A stretch of DNA of 64,000 nt, taken from assembly GCA_036877525.1 (NCBI GenBank), contig JAZGTH010000004.1, forward strand, positions 14,030,001-14,094,000, written 5' to 3'. A model generated the notes under the pieces. That model made no database searches, had not been told where the DNA came from, and saw only the letters and a list, made by a program, of their open reading frames with translations. Shown here piece by piece: positions 11,600 to 23,567 of the stretch. How positions within the stretch are numbered: position 1 is the stretch's first letter; each line of letters starts with the position of its first letter. This stretch comes from Chromobotia macracanthus. Lineage: Eukaryota; Chordata; Actinopteri; Cypriniformes; Botiidae. The translations under genes and the position numbers were made by a program.

Positions 11600-12575
11600 G
11601 ACCACAGCATGACACAGACCATGAGAGCGAGCGACCAGAGCCACACACAGTGTCCGTCCTGTAGCCAGAGCCAGTCGCACTATCCACCTGGAGACCAGAC
11701 GACATCACTGGGTCCACTCCTGAGCAGGTGTCCACTGAAATTTCCATTTCTTGTCCTGCACAGCTCACTGGCTCCCTCATCTTTGCTAGTCCCACCCAGC
11801 CCTTGGTTGCCTTTACTCCTCCTGCTCCGTCCAGCTCTCTGGCTTAGCCCTCTGCTCAGGATCCACCACTTCTGCTTGGGTCTCACAGCTCCTCAGCTCC
11901 GCCCTGCCTGGTACATCCTCCAGCTCTGTCTTCTCCTCAGGCTCCCTCATGACCAGCTAGGCTCTTGAAGGTGGATTCCCTGGCTGCACCTTAGTCCTCT
12001 GGGCCCATGTCTCCAACTATCCCTATCCACCCTTCGGATCCACTGTAGTCCATCATCCCGGAGTCTCCACTAGACTTCTGTGTCCCTCCGGTTCCACCTT
12101 AATCACTTGTCACTCTGGTTCTGCTATGGACTTTCAGTTCTCTGGCTATGCCTTGTCCCTCCACCTCTCCTGCTCCACTGAACTCCTCCTTCCTCCAGCT
12201 CCACCTCGACTTCTGGGTCATCAAAGTTGCCTTGGTCCATCAGCTCTTTGGTTCCACCTCTGTCTCAATGTCTACCAGCTGTGTGTCTGTCAGTCAGCCC
12301 CCGGCTCCACGTGGAAGTCCCACTGGATCTTGGCCAGGGGACTTCCTCCCTTCATCAGCTTCACCCTGGTGCTCCTCTTTTTCACCCTGGTGCATCCCCA
12401 GTTCCCTGCCATACACCAGCTCTACACCCACCTACTAGACTCCCTTTTGAGAGTCCAATGGCCTTTTTGAGGTTTACAATCACGTTCCGGGGGGGCTACG
12501 CTTGTGCATTTTCAACTGATTTCCAGGAGAGTGCGTGGCCCTCTCCATTTGCTCAATATTGCTTTCTAGGGTGAT
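11600..12575 (+). repeat. pyrimidine-rich, Pro/Ser/Leu-coding tract
   Basis: A kilobase of C/T-rich sequence is built from degenerate units such as ctccagctc, ggttccacc and ctcagctcc. Several short frames (for example 11609-11968 and 12126-12470) are open only because the composition is low in stops, and none has a recognisable domain. It looks like an eroded internal region of a retroelement encoding a proline-rich segment, or an expanded low-complexity tract. Confidence 0.35.
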
Positions 12576-13091
12576 TGCCAGATAAAGTTCTGGCAAAATG
12601 TTGAGCTTTTAACCCATGTAAAATAAGCCAATCCACAGGAATAGTTTAAAAGTAGCCCAGTTACACATGTACAGTAAAACTGCAGTTGGCAACACTGTTT
12701 ATCAATCGTAAATTCAACATGGACTCTGAGTGGAGCAGATAACATTGATGCAGACTAAAGTACAAAGAAACAGAAAGTAATATACTTATAGTCTTACACA
12801 CAATATACTTAAGACTGAAATGAACTTAACAGTCTAAAAGTTTGAATGGACTTTTTATGTTAATGTGCATAAAGTTTTGAAGAAGAATGAAGAGGAACAT
12901 AAATACAACATTGTAATACTGTAATGACATGTTCACACAGACACACAAACACAAGCTCGCTCTGTCTGCAGCCAGCTCTTCAGGTGGGTGGTGAAGATTT
13001 TATTAACCAAAATATAAAGAAATCAGGTACAAATTATTTTACCATTATAGTTATACTCTACATTTAACTGTGTAAGAACGTCTCTTGTTAT

Positions 13092-13320
13092 TGTTGGGGG
13101 CCCAAGGGAGGAAGATAGTAACTCCAGGAACCCCTCATTAACTCATTTTGACGTGTATGTAAGAAGACTCTTATAAAGACCCTTCCCCAACCAGGCACAA
13201 ATGGTTGTTCTGCAGACCAACTCGGCTTTATGTCTCTGATAATAAAGTCTATCTTTTGGCATCAAGACCTTTGAAAAAGTCTTTGATTGATCCTTCTAAT
13301 ATGTGGAAGAAACCACAACA
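13092..13320 (+). repeat. retroviral LTR (ERV-like), short
   Basis: It begins tgttggggg and ends ccacaaca, so TGTTG/CAACA termini match. Inside are cttataaagaccc (TATA-like, near 13171) and ataataaagtctatc (poly(A) signal near 13240), in the order expected for U3-R-U5. Sequence right after it (13323-13340) resembles a primer-binding site and shares gacgaacag with acgaacagg of the provirus at 37099-55036. No matching second LTR or target duplication was found, so this is probably a 5' LTR of a deleted provirus. Confidence 0.5.
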
Positions 13321-13322
13321 GT

Positions 13323-13340
13323 AGGTGATGACGAACAGAG
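13323..13340 (+). promoter_or_regulatory. candidate primer-binding site
   Basis: aggtgatgacgaacagag starts two bases after the LTR end. It resembles TGGCATCACGAACAGGAT of the provirus at 54717-54734, but has A in place of the first T. Confidence 0.35.
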
Positions 13341-15450
13341 GCTGTAGTTTCTACTAATTGCTCTCATTCAGAATAACACCACAACAGATTAATTCTACAC
13401 CCTGACAGAATTATCTTCTCTCTAAAAACTCTGTTCTCTTACCACACTGATGAGACAGCGTGAATCCTTTAGTCAGCTGTGTAGCGCTTTTGGCATAACA
13501 CAGCGCTAATGTGACATGTCTGCGCTTGCCTAACCAAAGCTGAATGCTTACATTAATACTGTGAACTGGACTCATTTTGAGAATTTCTTGAATTTGTCAG
13601 GGATGACAAGGAGATCCAACTGCAGGTAACCAAAGTTTTATAAAAAAATAGGAGAACTACTGGCAATAAAATATTATAATGATATTTGGCTCCTGATATT
13701 TTAGCGTTTTCAAAAATACACAAATACAAAACATAATACAAAACACAAAAATACACAATGACCACTCCAATACACAACAGAAATACTGTGTGTACTATGG
13801 CATTGTGCTATTCCAGGAGCAGTCATAGACAGACAGATCCTAATATGAAACTCTCTTCATATGCGGCAGGTAAAACAGGAGGTCTGAGCATTATTTGAAG
13901 CTGTCCGCACTCCATTTACTGAGGGTATTAGATATCAGAGTATCTGATTGGACAGCTCATCACCTTGTATTAAAGCAGCTACTGGAAAGTTCATCTGTGA
14001 GGTGTCAGCTAATAAACTGTGTTTAGTTTCTGTGTTAAGTCTTAGTTCTCACTCAGCCTGCCTGTGTTCAGAGAATGAGCAGCACAAACCCCCACAAAGG
14101 TCCAGTTTTTAATGGCATTTATGCATCATGAGGCTCAAAATCGCTTGGTCCTTTTTCTCCAGAGAGCCAAGCTGCCTAGGGCACACAAATAAAAGACAGT
14201 TTGAAATGTTACTGGACCAAATTAGATCTCAAACCTTCTAGCGCCACTGACTGTCCACAGTTTAACTCATGAATATGCTCATAATGTTTGACTCGTAAGT
14301 CCTAAAAAACAAATTTCTTTCCTCTGATTCCTTGGTTTATGCCAATTCCAACACACCCTACAACAATTTTGAATTTTCCAAAAAAAACTACTATTTTGAA
14401 CTCCCCCTATAGTGTTAAAAACCAAATAAGTTTAAAGTTTTTCGATAATGTTCTTGTATACTGCTTAACGAATTTCACAGTGAGCACACCAAAATGCATA
14501 TGAGGTTGTATCTCCACAACATGTGTATTGACATGGAAACTGTGCATGTCATCACAGACGTGACTTGAAGGAGCATGCAGTTTATCACAGCGCCACCTAC
14601 TGATCCAGATATTTTAAAATGGTTATTTTTGCATATAACTTTTGAAAACTTTGGCCAGTGGTCTCTTGGCCAAAGAGTGACCACTAAAGAGTGGTCTCTT
14701 TAGATTTTTGAGGCATGCCGAGTCAAACAATGTCCAATGCTCCTTAGTCTGCCATTTTGGGCATTGGCCATTTTGAATTTTGTTGTAAAATGCAATATCT
14801 TATGAACGCAATTGTGTATCTTTATAAAGCTTGGTGTGGTTCATCATCCTCATTGTCTGAGGGTACTTACATAGGTTGGAGCCAGCACAACAAGGTTTAT
14901 GTTTAGTGTTACAATACCAAATTTGTGATGGGCGACTGTACTTCCTGTCCGCCATTTAGATTAATAAAAAAATATATAAGTACTTTCATATTGCTGTAAG
15001 TGGTTTCAAAGATCTTTATATGGTCTCTATTGGTCATTATAGCAGTGATTAAACCCCAAAATGTTGATGCTGTTGAAGTGTTCATAAAAGATTAATACTT
15101 GCCTTTTAAGGCAAAATGATAAATTTAATAAAAAAAAACATATCATCACTCAAATGTGACAACACGCTAAATCTCATTGGTTCTTGCATGTCTTGTGACT
15201 AAATATCATGTGACAGTTATTTACAAACAGTATTCAGTAATATCCTTCTATCATAATACTCATATATAGAGCACAGAATAAATGTGTGTAGATCAGAGAC
15301 TCTGGCCTCAAGAGCTTTCTAATGTCAAATATTACATGTCCTATGTCCTATTTAATTTTAATATTGTCATACAAAAGCCTCCATTTTATTTTTTCATTGT
15401 TACTATTTATTTTTAATCTCATCTGTCCAGTCTTTTATATCCAGTCCTAG
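13341..15450. other. non-coding, degenerate repeats
   Basis: No coding frame is credible. At 14490-14620 the text (aaaatgcatatgaggttgta, gcgccacctactgatcc) has the style of a fish DNA-transposon derivative. From 14730 to 14970 there are recurring gccattttg words. No termini could be placed. Confidence 0.25.
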
Positions 15451-16290
15451 TTAGTGGTGCTTGTAAAGCAAAGCATCACGAATAGTCTCTTGCATACTAC
15501 TACTTTTTCTGGACAAAACTTATGTAACTTGTCCCGCACTTTTTGTCATAGACCCATACATGAGGGGTTAAACTGATGATCTTATTGAGGATAGGTGTGC
15601 TATGACTTTTACAAGCGATGTATGATGCATCGGTGTATGCTGCTTTTGGGGCGATAAAGTCCATGGGCTTAACATTGGGATGAATTTTGTTATGTCATAC
15701 CTCTGCATCAGAATGTCGTAGAGACTTGGGAGTGGGTTCATATCACTTGGCTTAGCAAGCAGTAACAAATGATGAGAAATCAAATGATGATTTCAAATTT
15801 AGAGCTAGCAACCAGTTACAGTACCCTAGAAACCACCCCTTTGACTTCCATTGAAAAGGGTGAGATGCATCAGAATATTTTAGAGACAAGTGGGTGGCCT
15901 CTTTTGACTTAGACTAGCAAGAAGTCTTTAATTATTTCCATTTAAACTGTCCAGCCATGCCCTAGCAACCATTTTGAGTACCAACATGAATTAGCCACAT
16001 TTTTCAGCATTAGATCATTGTAAAGGCATGTGGGTGGGCTTATTTGACTCAGGCTGTCAGCAGGCTTTAGATATTGCCCTGGCAACTTCCTAGTCACACC
16101 CTAGCAACCATTTAGAGCACCCTAGCAACCTCATAACATCACAAATAAGCCATATTTTAGTATACCATGCTAAGTCATGTTAGCATCATGATAAGTCATG
16201 CTAGCATCTGCTAAAGCATACTAGCATTATGTTAAAACATGTTAATATCACTGAAATATTTGTTTTGCCACAGCAAGCGCCACTCACATT
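15450..16290. mobile_element. MITE-like element with short inverted ends
   Basis: The left end agtggtgcttg (15452-15462) and right end caagcgccact (16276-16286) are inverted matches with one mismatch. Between them there is no coding capacity. Near the right end is an array of degenerate units around ctagcat/ttagcat (16160-16250). A related stretch in the opposite orientation (gatgctagcatgttttagc) occurs at about 28650. The class cannot be decided without a clear target duplication. Confidence 0.45.
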
Positions 16291-16555
16291 TTCTTCAGAA
16301 AATGTACTTATCTACTTAAGTAATACTATTTTTTATTATAACATGTTTATAAGATAAAGGATTCTGACTATCTTAAAAAAATGTTACTTTTAATCAAATA
16401 ATATATACATTTTTAAACAAATCAATCATTATCAGGCTATATAACATGATAAAATAGCTAAAATAAAAGTGTCTGATGTGTGAAATTTTCCACACCTCAT
16501 TATCAGCTCTGTTTTAACACATCCATCCTCCTCAACATGACACACAGGCTCACCC

Positions 16556-18200
16556 TAACAGTCAGTCTATTTTAAAGCAGCAAAACCCACAAAAAGATTT
16601 GTTATACATATACAGTTTTGATATAATTTGTCTAACTGAAACTTGGCTCAAGCCAGATGACTATATTGGTCTTAATGAAACTGCCCCACCAAGCACGAGC
16701 CCTGTCTGGTTGGTCACGGTGATGGTGTTGCAACTATTTATAGACACATACTAAAGGTTTCTCAGACTAAACGACACAGCTTCAGTTCTTTTAAATTGCT
16801 GGTGCTCAGTGTTACTGTACCAGACATAAGGAAACAATCTATGCTCTCCTTTACACTGGTTACTGTGTATAGACCTCCAGGGCTCTACAGTTTCTGAACA
16901 AGTTTGCTGATTTTTTTTACTGACCTGTTGGTGATTGTTGACAAAGCTCTGATTGTTGGAGATTTTAATATTAATGCAGATGATGCAATTGATGTAGCGG
17001 GAACTCCATTCAGGGACTTGCTAAACTGTTTTGGAGTCACGCCAAACATTACTAGACCTACTTATCGCTTAATCACACACTAGATGTAATTATATCACAT
17101 GGACTAACCCCTTTAGATATAGATATCACACTACAAAGTAATGAGATCACTGATCATCATCTTATTTAAACAAATTGCTGATGTTAGCCTTATTACTCCT
17201 TGCTATCAAATAGGCAGAACCATTACCCCAACCACCAAAGACAGATTAACAAATGCTCTTCCTGATCTATCTCTGATCTACTCAGCACACCCATAATCGC
17301 TAAAGTTCTAGATAAAATGACAATCAACATGGACTCTATCTTCACCAGTACTCTTGATACTGTCGCACCTATCAAAATAAAAAAAGAATTGCCCCATGGT
17401 ATAACAGTATGACTCTCACTCTAAAGAGAGGAACCCGCAACCTTGAGCGGAAATGGAGAAAATCAAATCTGGAGGTTTTCAGATTAGCGTGTAAGCACAG
17501 TATGTCCTTGTTGTAAAGCAGCAAGAGCTTTACATCTTAGCTTACAAATAGAAAAATATAAAAACAACCCTAGGTCTTTTATGTAAATAAAAAACTTTTT
17601 TTTTAATACAATTGCCAGATTAACTAATAAACAAACACTACCTGAAGACAATGTAATATCAAACTTTAGTAGTAATGACTTTTCCACTGAGAAAAGTGAG
17701 ACCATACAAAATACAATTGCAAATACACAACCTGCAACCTGATTCACCCTTCTTAAAAATTGCCCCTCTAGAACACCTGCAACACTTTACTGCAATATGC
17801 CAGAATGATCTAAATAAATCAGTACATCCAAACCAACAACATGCTTATTAGACCCCATACCGACTAAACTATTGATAGAGCTGTTACCAGCAGCTAAGGA
17901 GCTTCTCCATATTATTAACTCCTCTCCTCTGTTGGTCATGTCCTGAGTCCTTTCAAGTTAGCAGTCTCATAAAGCAACCTCAACTAGATTCAAATGAAGT
18001 GGTAAACTACAGACCCATTTCAAATATCCTGTTCATGTCTAAAATATTAGAAAAGGTTGTATCCATGCAGCTGTGTGCCTTCTTACACAAAAACAATATT
18101 TTTCTAGTCAGTTCTAGTCAGGATTCAGACCACATCATAGCACAGAAACAGCACTGGTCAAAATTACAAATGATTTTACAAATGATGAGGACAGACAGAT
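16556..18200 (+). pseudogene. L2/CR1-like LINE: endonuclease and start of RT, decayed
   Basis: This is a non-LTR element in the plus orientation with many frameshifts. The apurinic-type endonuclease is recognisable in pieces: ICLTETWLKP, YRPPG, LIVGDFNI, ITRPTYR and SDHH. The linker region follows (APWYN, LERKWRKSNLEVFRLA), then the first RT motif NYRPISNILFMSKILEKVV and a SGFRPHHSTETAL-like stretch ending near 18180. The copy is interrupted by an LTR-bearing insertion (about 18205-19159) and resumes at 19165. Confidence 0.75.
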
Positions 18201-18204
18201 GGGT

Positions 18205-18361
18205 GGAATTAACTAATGACAAGAGAATTATGAAGAGGTTGTGGCACTGGAGTGGACTTGCGATAACCAGCCGCTGCAGCAGACACACAAAGATTAGGCA
18301 CTGCAGCGGACACGGACAGTCTTGGCACTGGCTGCTGGGTTCACTTTTGGCTGGTCCGTTT
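18205..18361 (-). pseudogene. internal leader of an LTR retrotransposon, fragment
   Basis: Sequence adjoining the LTR at 18362 and interrupting the LINE has no match to LINE coding. It probably represents the beginning of the internal region (leader and start of gag) on the minus strand. No primer-binding site was confidently identified. Confidence 0.3.
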
Positions 18362-19159
18362 TGTGAGGGACACGGGGAGGGAGAACCCAAAAGCAAGCCA
18401 GCTTGATACAAAATGAACTTTATTAATAGATACTCCTTTGAGGGTAAAACAGAAACACACCAGGAAACGTAATATAAACAAGAACTCCCTCGAGGGGGAA
18501 AACAAAAACCCAGCACCATGAGTGAAACTAAAATAATAACTGACACAAGACAGTAGGGAAAATGAACAACAGGCAAAAGACAATAGGCAAAACGGACTGG
18601 CACAAGACAGCAAACACAAGGACATTAAATAGGACAGAAACCAAGTCAGGTAACGAGGACAGACAAGTGTGAGGAATTAACTAATGATGGGAGAATAACA
18701 AGGGAACTAGAGGGCGGTGTCAAAAAATGTGACAGGAGAGCACATGGCACAAAGTAAACAAACAATGTGCTTCCACAAGACAAAGATACTAGATCCTGAC
18801 TCCAAGAAACAAGAACCAAGACAAGGATTGAGTCAGGATCCAGACAACATGCTCTGACACAAAAACACAGGGAAGCCAGAATCCTGGCAAGAGAATCCAA
18901 AAGACACTCAAGACATGAAGCCAGGACCCTGACCAAACAAACAGGACAGGAGAGCACATGGCACAAAGGACACAACCAATGGCCATGTGCTTCCACACAA
19001 AACAAAGACACAGAGTATGAGTCTAGATCCTGACTCCAAGAACCAAGACTAGCATTGGGTCAGGATCCAGACAACATGCTCTGACATAGAACACAGGGAT
19101 GTCAGGATCCTGGCAAGATATTCTAGGAGACACTCAAGACATGAAGCCAGGACCCTGAC
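18362..19159 (-). repeat. LTR of a Gypsy-like element inside the LINE
   Basis: On the minus strand it begins tgtcagggtcctgg and ends ccctcaca, giving TG...CA ends. A poly(A)-type signal AATAAA occurs on the minus strand near 18421, about 60 bases from the LTR's end, as expected for R-U5. It sits inside a plus-strand LINE, so it inserted later. A tandem duplication (18730-19158) enlarges it. The family has a second fragment at 10735-11030. Confidence 0.5.
18730..19158. repeat. tandem duplication of about 215 bp within the LTR
   Basis: Two units start at gacaggagagcacatggcac (about 18731 and 18946) and both end at agccaggaccctgac. They share gatcctgactccaaga and gtcaggatccagacaacatg in the same order, with small differences. 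The duplicated part is the beginning of the LTR's U3 on the minus strand. Confidence 0.75.
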
Positions 19160-19164
19160 AATAT

Positions 19165-20293
19165 AACCCTTATTTTATCATCTCTACACTGGTTATCTGT
19201 TAAATTCCATGTTATTTATAAAATTGTACTGCTTACCTATAAAGCCGTGAACAGGTTAGCTCCTTTGTACTTAACTGATCTTCTCTCACGATACAAGCCA
19301 ATGCGTGCCCTACGCTCACAAAATTCTGGACTTCTGGCTGTACCCAGAATCGTCCAATAAAGGCGGCAGAGCTTTCTTAGCTCCTAAACTCTGAAATAGT
19401 CTGCCTAATTCTGTTTGGGGCTCAGTCACGCTCTCACGGTTGAAAACTAGATTAAAGACACATCTCTTTAGCCAAGCATTCTCATAATGCATCTCGTCAC
19501 TTGTTTTTCCATTTGAACTCAAAAAAGTAAATAAAATGTATGCTTTTAACATTATGAACAGCTACGCTAATTATTCTTTGTTTTGGATTTTAATACTGGG
19601 GTTTCAATCCTGGGGTAGCTACAGATTAAGCCTGCTCCAGAATGGATCCAGCATCCCACAGAGTGACCCAAGCTTCAGTTCATCCTGAAAATAGTCCTTG
19701 CTCCGGTACAGTCAGGTGCTCATCTTCATGCCACAGAACAATGTCTACAGCGATAGCATGAGCCACCCGAAAGCACTGGGAAAAATGTGATGGATTTCTT
19801 TTAAAATTTTACATAGGCTATTTAATGCTCTGCTTGTTTGCCTGTTAATTTTTGAGTGTAAATTTTCCCCTCAGTTAGACTTTTCACATTAACATACATT
19901 CAGTCTTGTAACAGTTTGCTGTTAGAGTTGCAATCAGTAACTTTATGCCATTACCACCATCTCTGTGAAACCTTCCTCAGTTTTCTATTATTAACATCAT
20001 GGCCGTATACTCAATGACACATCCCTTATTTATCTCTTTCTCTGACATGTCAATAAACTGAACCCATAGTTCTAACCCATACAAATGTTTAAATTATTTA
20101 ATTTGAGCCTTTCTTCTCTCTTTTAACCAATTGTAGTTACGGACTGCAGCTTTAGCGTGCCAGAGAAGAACTGGCTTTCCCTGCTAAGCCTGGTTTCTCA
20201 CAAGGTTTTTTCTCATAAATAAATCTTTTTTTTATTTCACTGTTAAATATATTTGTAAATTTTTTAATTGTACTGCTGCTTTGTAACAATGTG
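19165..20293 (+). pseudogene. 3' end of the interrupted L2/CR1-like LINE
   Basis: After the insertion the LINE continues with the typical C-terminal segment of ORF2: LHWLSVKFHVIYKIVLLTYK, then RLAPLYLTDLL, LRSQNSGLLAVP and a final KTHLFSQAF before a stop near 19485. One in-frame stop is visible (tccaataaagg near 19356). The 3' untranslated region to about 20290 has the ggtttctcacaaggtttttt motif common in fish LINE tails. A Polinton-like terminus starts immediately after. Confidence 0.7.
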
Positions 20294-20620
20294 AGTAGTA
20301 ATTACAATTAACTATGTGTCAACTGTCAGTCAAATTAATTTATTACCCTGTTTTGGGAGGGTGTCCGATTTTTAGTCTAGTTTTACATGTCAATCATGTG
20401 TATGTGCAAAATGTACTCTTAACCTCTGTCCATCAACCTGCTGAGGAGCTGACCCCTCCCAACTCTGGCTCTGTCTATCACGCTAAGGATCCGGCCCCCT
20501 CCATACCTTTCTCCCAATTTATTACCCTGTTTTGGGTTTCTCTGGTTTTCAGTCTAGTTTGTCCATGCCAGTAGTGTTTATGAGCAAAAGATTTAGTCTA
20601 ACCTACAGTATGTCCACATG
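20294..20620 (+). repeat. Polinton-like inverted terminus (left)
   Basis: It aligns by eye with 38978-39260 from the first base inward. Differences are scattered, so it is an older or sister lineage. Confidence 0.65.
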
Positions 20621-20654
20621 GCTCTGTCTATCACTCTGAGGATCTGTCCTATCA

Positions 20655-21065
20655 CCTCCTAAAGTAATGGCTTTAAAGAGCTGTTAAAACAGAATAAACA
20701 TTTTTAACAGAGCTTGTATCCCCGGCATGTGTATTACATACTTGTTTATTCCAGCCTGTGGGGTGTGTCGTTCAAATGTGTGTGTATCGGTACCTCCTAA
20801 GGTAATGGGCTTTATAGAGCCTGTTGAAACAGAATAAATGTTTTAAAAGAAAACATGGCCCTTATCCTGTCTGACCCCTTCTGACAGGTAGTTTTCTGAT
20901 TAAAGGACATGCCCCAACTTGTTCTTCTGGTTTGGGATGATAACCCTGTTAACAAACTCTGATGCTGTCTGCATCTATTGGCTTGTGAAGGCTATTAAAA
21001 CAGAGTAACATTTTATCAAAGCACATGGCCCCTATCCTGTCTGATCCTTTCTGGCTTGGGAAGAT
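20655..21065 (+). repeat. three imperfect tandem repeats
   Basis: Units near 20658, 20790 and 20978 share taatgg(g)cttta..gagc, gttaaaacagaataaac and acatggcccctatcctgtct-type words. They lie between the terminus and block B. Confidence 0.5.
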
Positions 21066-21224
21066 ACCTATCCAGAGTGAAGAATGTTCTTAATACGATT
21101 GTTAATAATCTAATGCTTGCACTAGATGTCCAAATAATCAAGGAATGACATTTTTGACAAAAAAAAAATAAAAGTCTCATCTGGTTTAGGGTATGTATTC
21201 TGTATCTTCATCTAGTTTTCTGAT

Positions 21225-22270
21225 TCCTATTTTATATATGCATATAAAAAACAAAACAAAGATAATGCTATTATAATCATGGATTTTGTGTTAACAACTC
21301 TCGCTGTATCTGTCAGCTAAAAAACCTTTTAGGGTGTATCTATGGACTTTCCTGAAAACATCTGTTTATGTTAATATTTTTTTTTCAAATGGAAACCAGA
21401 AAACTTGTACACAATCTTAATATTTTCTTTTTAATTGTTTACTTTTAGAATATATATCTGAAGATAAATCTGTATAAGGCTGCAAATACTAATTTTAATT
21501 CTGAATAAATTAAAAAAATAGAGATATACTGATACCATAATCATAGTTTTAAATATGCAGATTGTTTAGCTTTGTTTTAATTTAAACACCTATGTTTATC
21601 TGTCTGACATAGTGGGATAAGAAAATCCTGTGTGTGTATGGGTGTACAGATGCTGTGTCTAGATGTTCGTAGCATCACACCTCAGATAAACCCTCAGTCC
21701 TTTTGGTGACTCCTTGTGTTGTGAACTACATTCAGAACAACATAAACTCTTTACTCTGTGTACTTCTTCAATAAATGTTTCATCATTTTAGACAGTTTCT
21801 TAATTAAATTTGTATGAGTTTCAAAGACTATTTCATTTTAAAATATAAAAATAACAATACATCCATCATAATCCTGATTTAAAATATGGGTTGTTTTGCA
21901 TCGTTTTAAATTGCAACAATGACACCCTAATTTTGGATTAACGATCTAATGGACTACCAATCTCACGCATCTTATTTAACACTGACTGTGTCACACTGGG
22001 TTGGGTATGTGATTATCTTATCGGTTGTCTTTTGATGTCAGAGTTTTTGTGATTAGCAAGTTTCTGGGTCTCTACCTCTTATAGACACATTCACTTTTCA
22101 CAGTTTACCTCTGAGTCTTTCAACAAAGGTTGCTTGATAACTTCTGTCATAGGCTACGTGTTAGAATTTGGTGTATCATCTGGTGACATCTCAACAGCAG
22201 TTCAGAGAAACTGAAGTAGTGCTGTGGAAAATGTCTTTCCAGCCTAACAGTAAGTGTGTTTCCATTTGTA
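21225..22270 (+). repeat. repeat block B, copy 2 (forward)
   Basis: It is the reverse complement of 6260-7290 and 35840-36960. It starts ttcctattttatatatgcat and ends near ccagcctaacagtaagtgtg (22240-22259). No coding capacity. Confidence 0.65.
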
Positions 22271-22569
22271 TGTTGTCTGACAACATCGTAACCAAAGTCC
22301 GATAACATTGTAACCTGACTAAAAGGTAATGCATTTTTTTAACAGAAGGTGAATAAGTTAATTTTTAAACTATTGAAGTTTGTAACAAAGGTGAATAAAT
22401 TAAGACATTTCTGACATCCTTGGGGTGTGAACACAAAACCCATGCGAATAAACAGTCGGGTTTGTGAGACCAAATGAGAAAAATCATTGCCATGCTATCA
22501 ATGAGAGATCCATGTTGTGTTATTTCATGGTATAGTTTTAGGATTTGTCCATTTGCTACACTCTCTACT

Positions 22570-23105
22570 TATGGTACAGGTATTTATTTAGACAACACCG
22601 TATCACAGTTGTAGAACTTTGCTGACTGAAAATGTTCACACTTCAAATAATTAGATTTTTTCAAATGAGCATACAAAGTAAATTGATGAGATTTGGTTTG
22701 GGTAATGCATCTGTCTTACCTTTTCATGTTGATGCAAATTGCCTTTCATTTTACTCCAATGAAAGACCTAAGATGAAGGCAAAAGAGAATATATTTGACA
22801 GTACTCAAGAATCAAGAATCCCTGAGATAAAGACTGAAAACATGAAAAAGCGTTTAGAAAACTAAATCTTGTAATAACGACCCATGTTACCTTTAATTCA
22901 GGAACTTTCTAAGAGCTGAAAACATAACAAAACATGTCTTAGTAGCTTTGGAAGAGTATGTTCTAAACATTGACAACCCATTCACAATACTTCAGAAGAT
23001 AAAAAAAATATATTTTGCATAAGTTGCAAATTTGCCTGTATGCTAGTCACTTTCTTAGTCATTTGTAAAACCTGAATTTAAACTAGATATAGGAGTTGTT
23101 AGAAA
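22570..23105 (+). repeat. repeat block A, copy 2
   Basis: It matches copy 1 at 5640-6235. A short frame from an ATG at 22685 (MRFGLGNASVLPFH...) is shared with copy 1 over about 38 codons; the copies then diverge in frame. No function is assigned. Confidence 0.65.
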
Positions 23106-23567
23106 CCCATAAATGTAATTACATTTTGCTGCTTACCTGTATTTTAGAGGGATTACATGAAACAGCTCACAATCTATCTGAAAATAAAAAGATTATCAGC
23201 TACACACACAGAAAGGTACAGCTGGTTTTCGGATACATAAAGAGGGGACTTCTTATTATAGCCAGACAGAGTGGCAACTATTATTATCCTGAGTTACTTT
23301 GTGTCAGAAAATATAATGTATCCCATACCAGTCAAAAACATAAAACAATGTTGACAAACAGATAAAACACCCTGTTGACACATTTTTTAATGTATATTCT
23401 TACAAATACATAACATACAAATGGAAACACTTACTGAAACTAAACACTACTGACATGGACAAACTAGACTGAAAACCAGACAAACCCAAAACAGGGTAAT
23501 AAATTTGGAGAAAGGTATGGAGGGGGCCAGATCCTCAGCGTGATAGACAGAGCCAGAGTAGGGAGGG

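Larger units (their letters stand above)
20294..23567. mobile_element. non-coding element with Polinton-like ends and internal inverted repeats
   Basis: The left end (20294-20620) starts agtagtaattacaattaact and follows the Polinton terminal repeat: ttattaccctgttttgggag, tagtctagttttacatgtca, gtgcaaaatgtac, ctctggctctgtctatca. Then come three imperfect repeats, block B forward (21225-22270), block A (22570-23105) and the start of block B reversed (23370-23440). An inverted, truncated right end follows (23447-23567, gacaaactagactgaaaacc, ccaaaacagggtaataaatt). No Polinton gene is present, so it is either a non-autonomous derivative or a chimera. The right terminus and target duplication are lost. 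Confidence 0.55.

Noticed and set aside
11609..12574. Several overlapping open frames of 60-119 codons read as a proline-rich protein gene
   Set aside because: They are open in two or three frames at once because the tract is C/T-rich, and no domain or start context supports one frame.
20294..23567. A complete small Polinton
   Set aside because: No integrase, capsid, ATPase or PolB sequence lies between the ends, and the right terminus is truncated.
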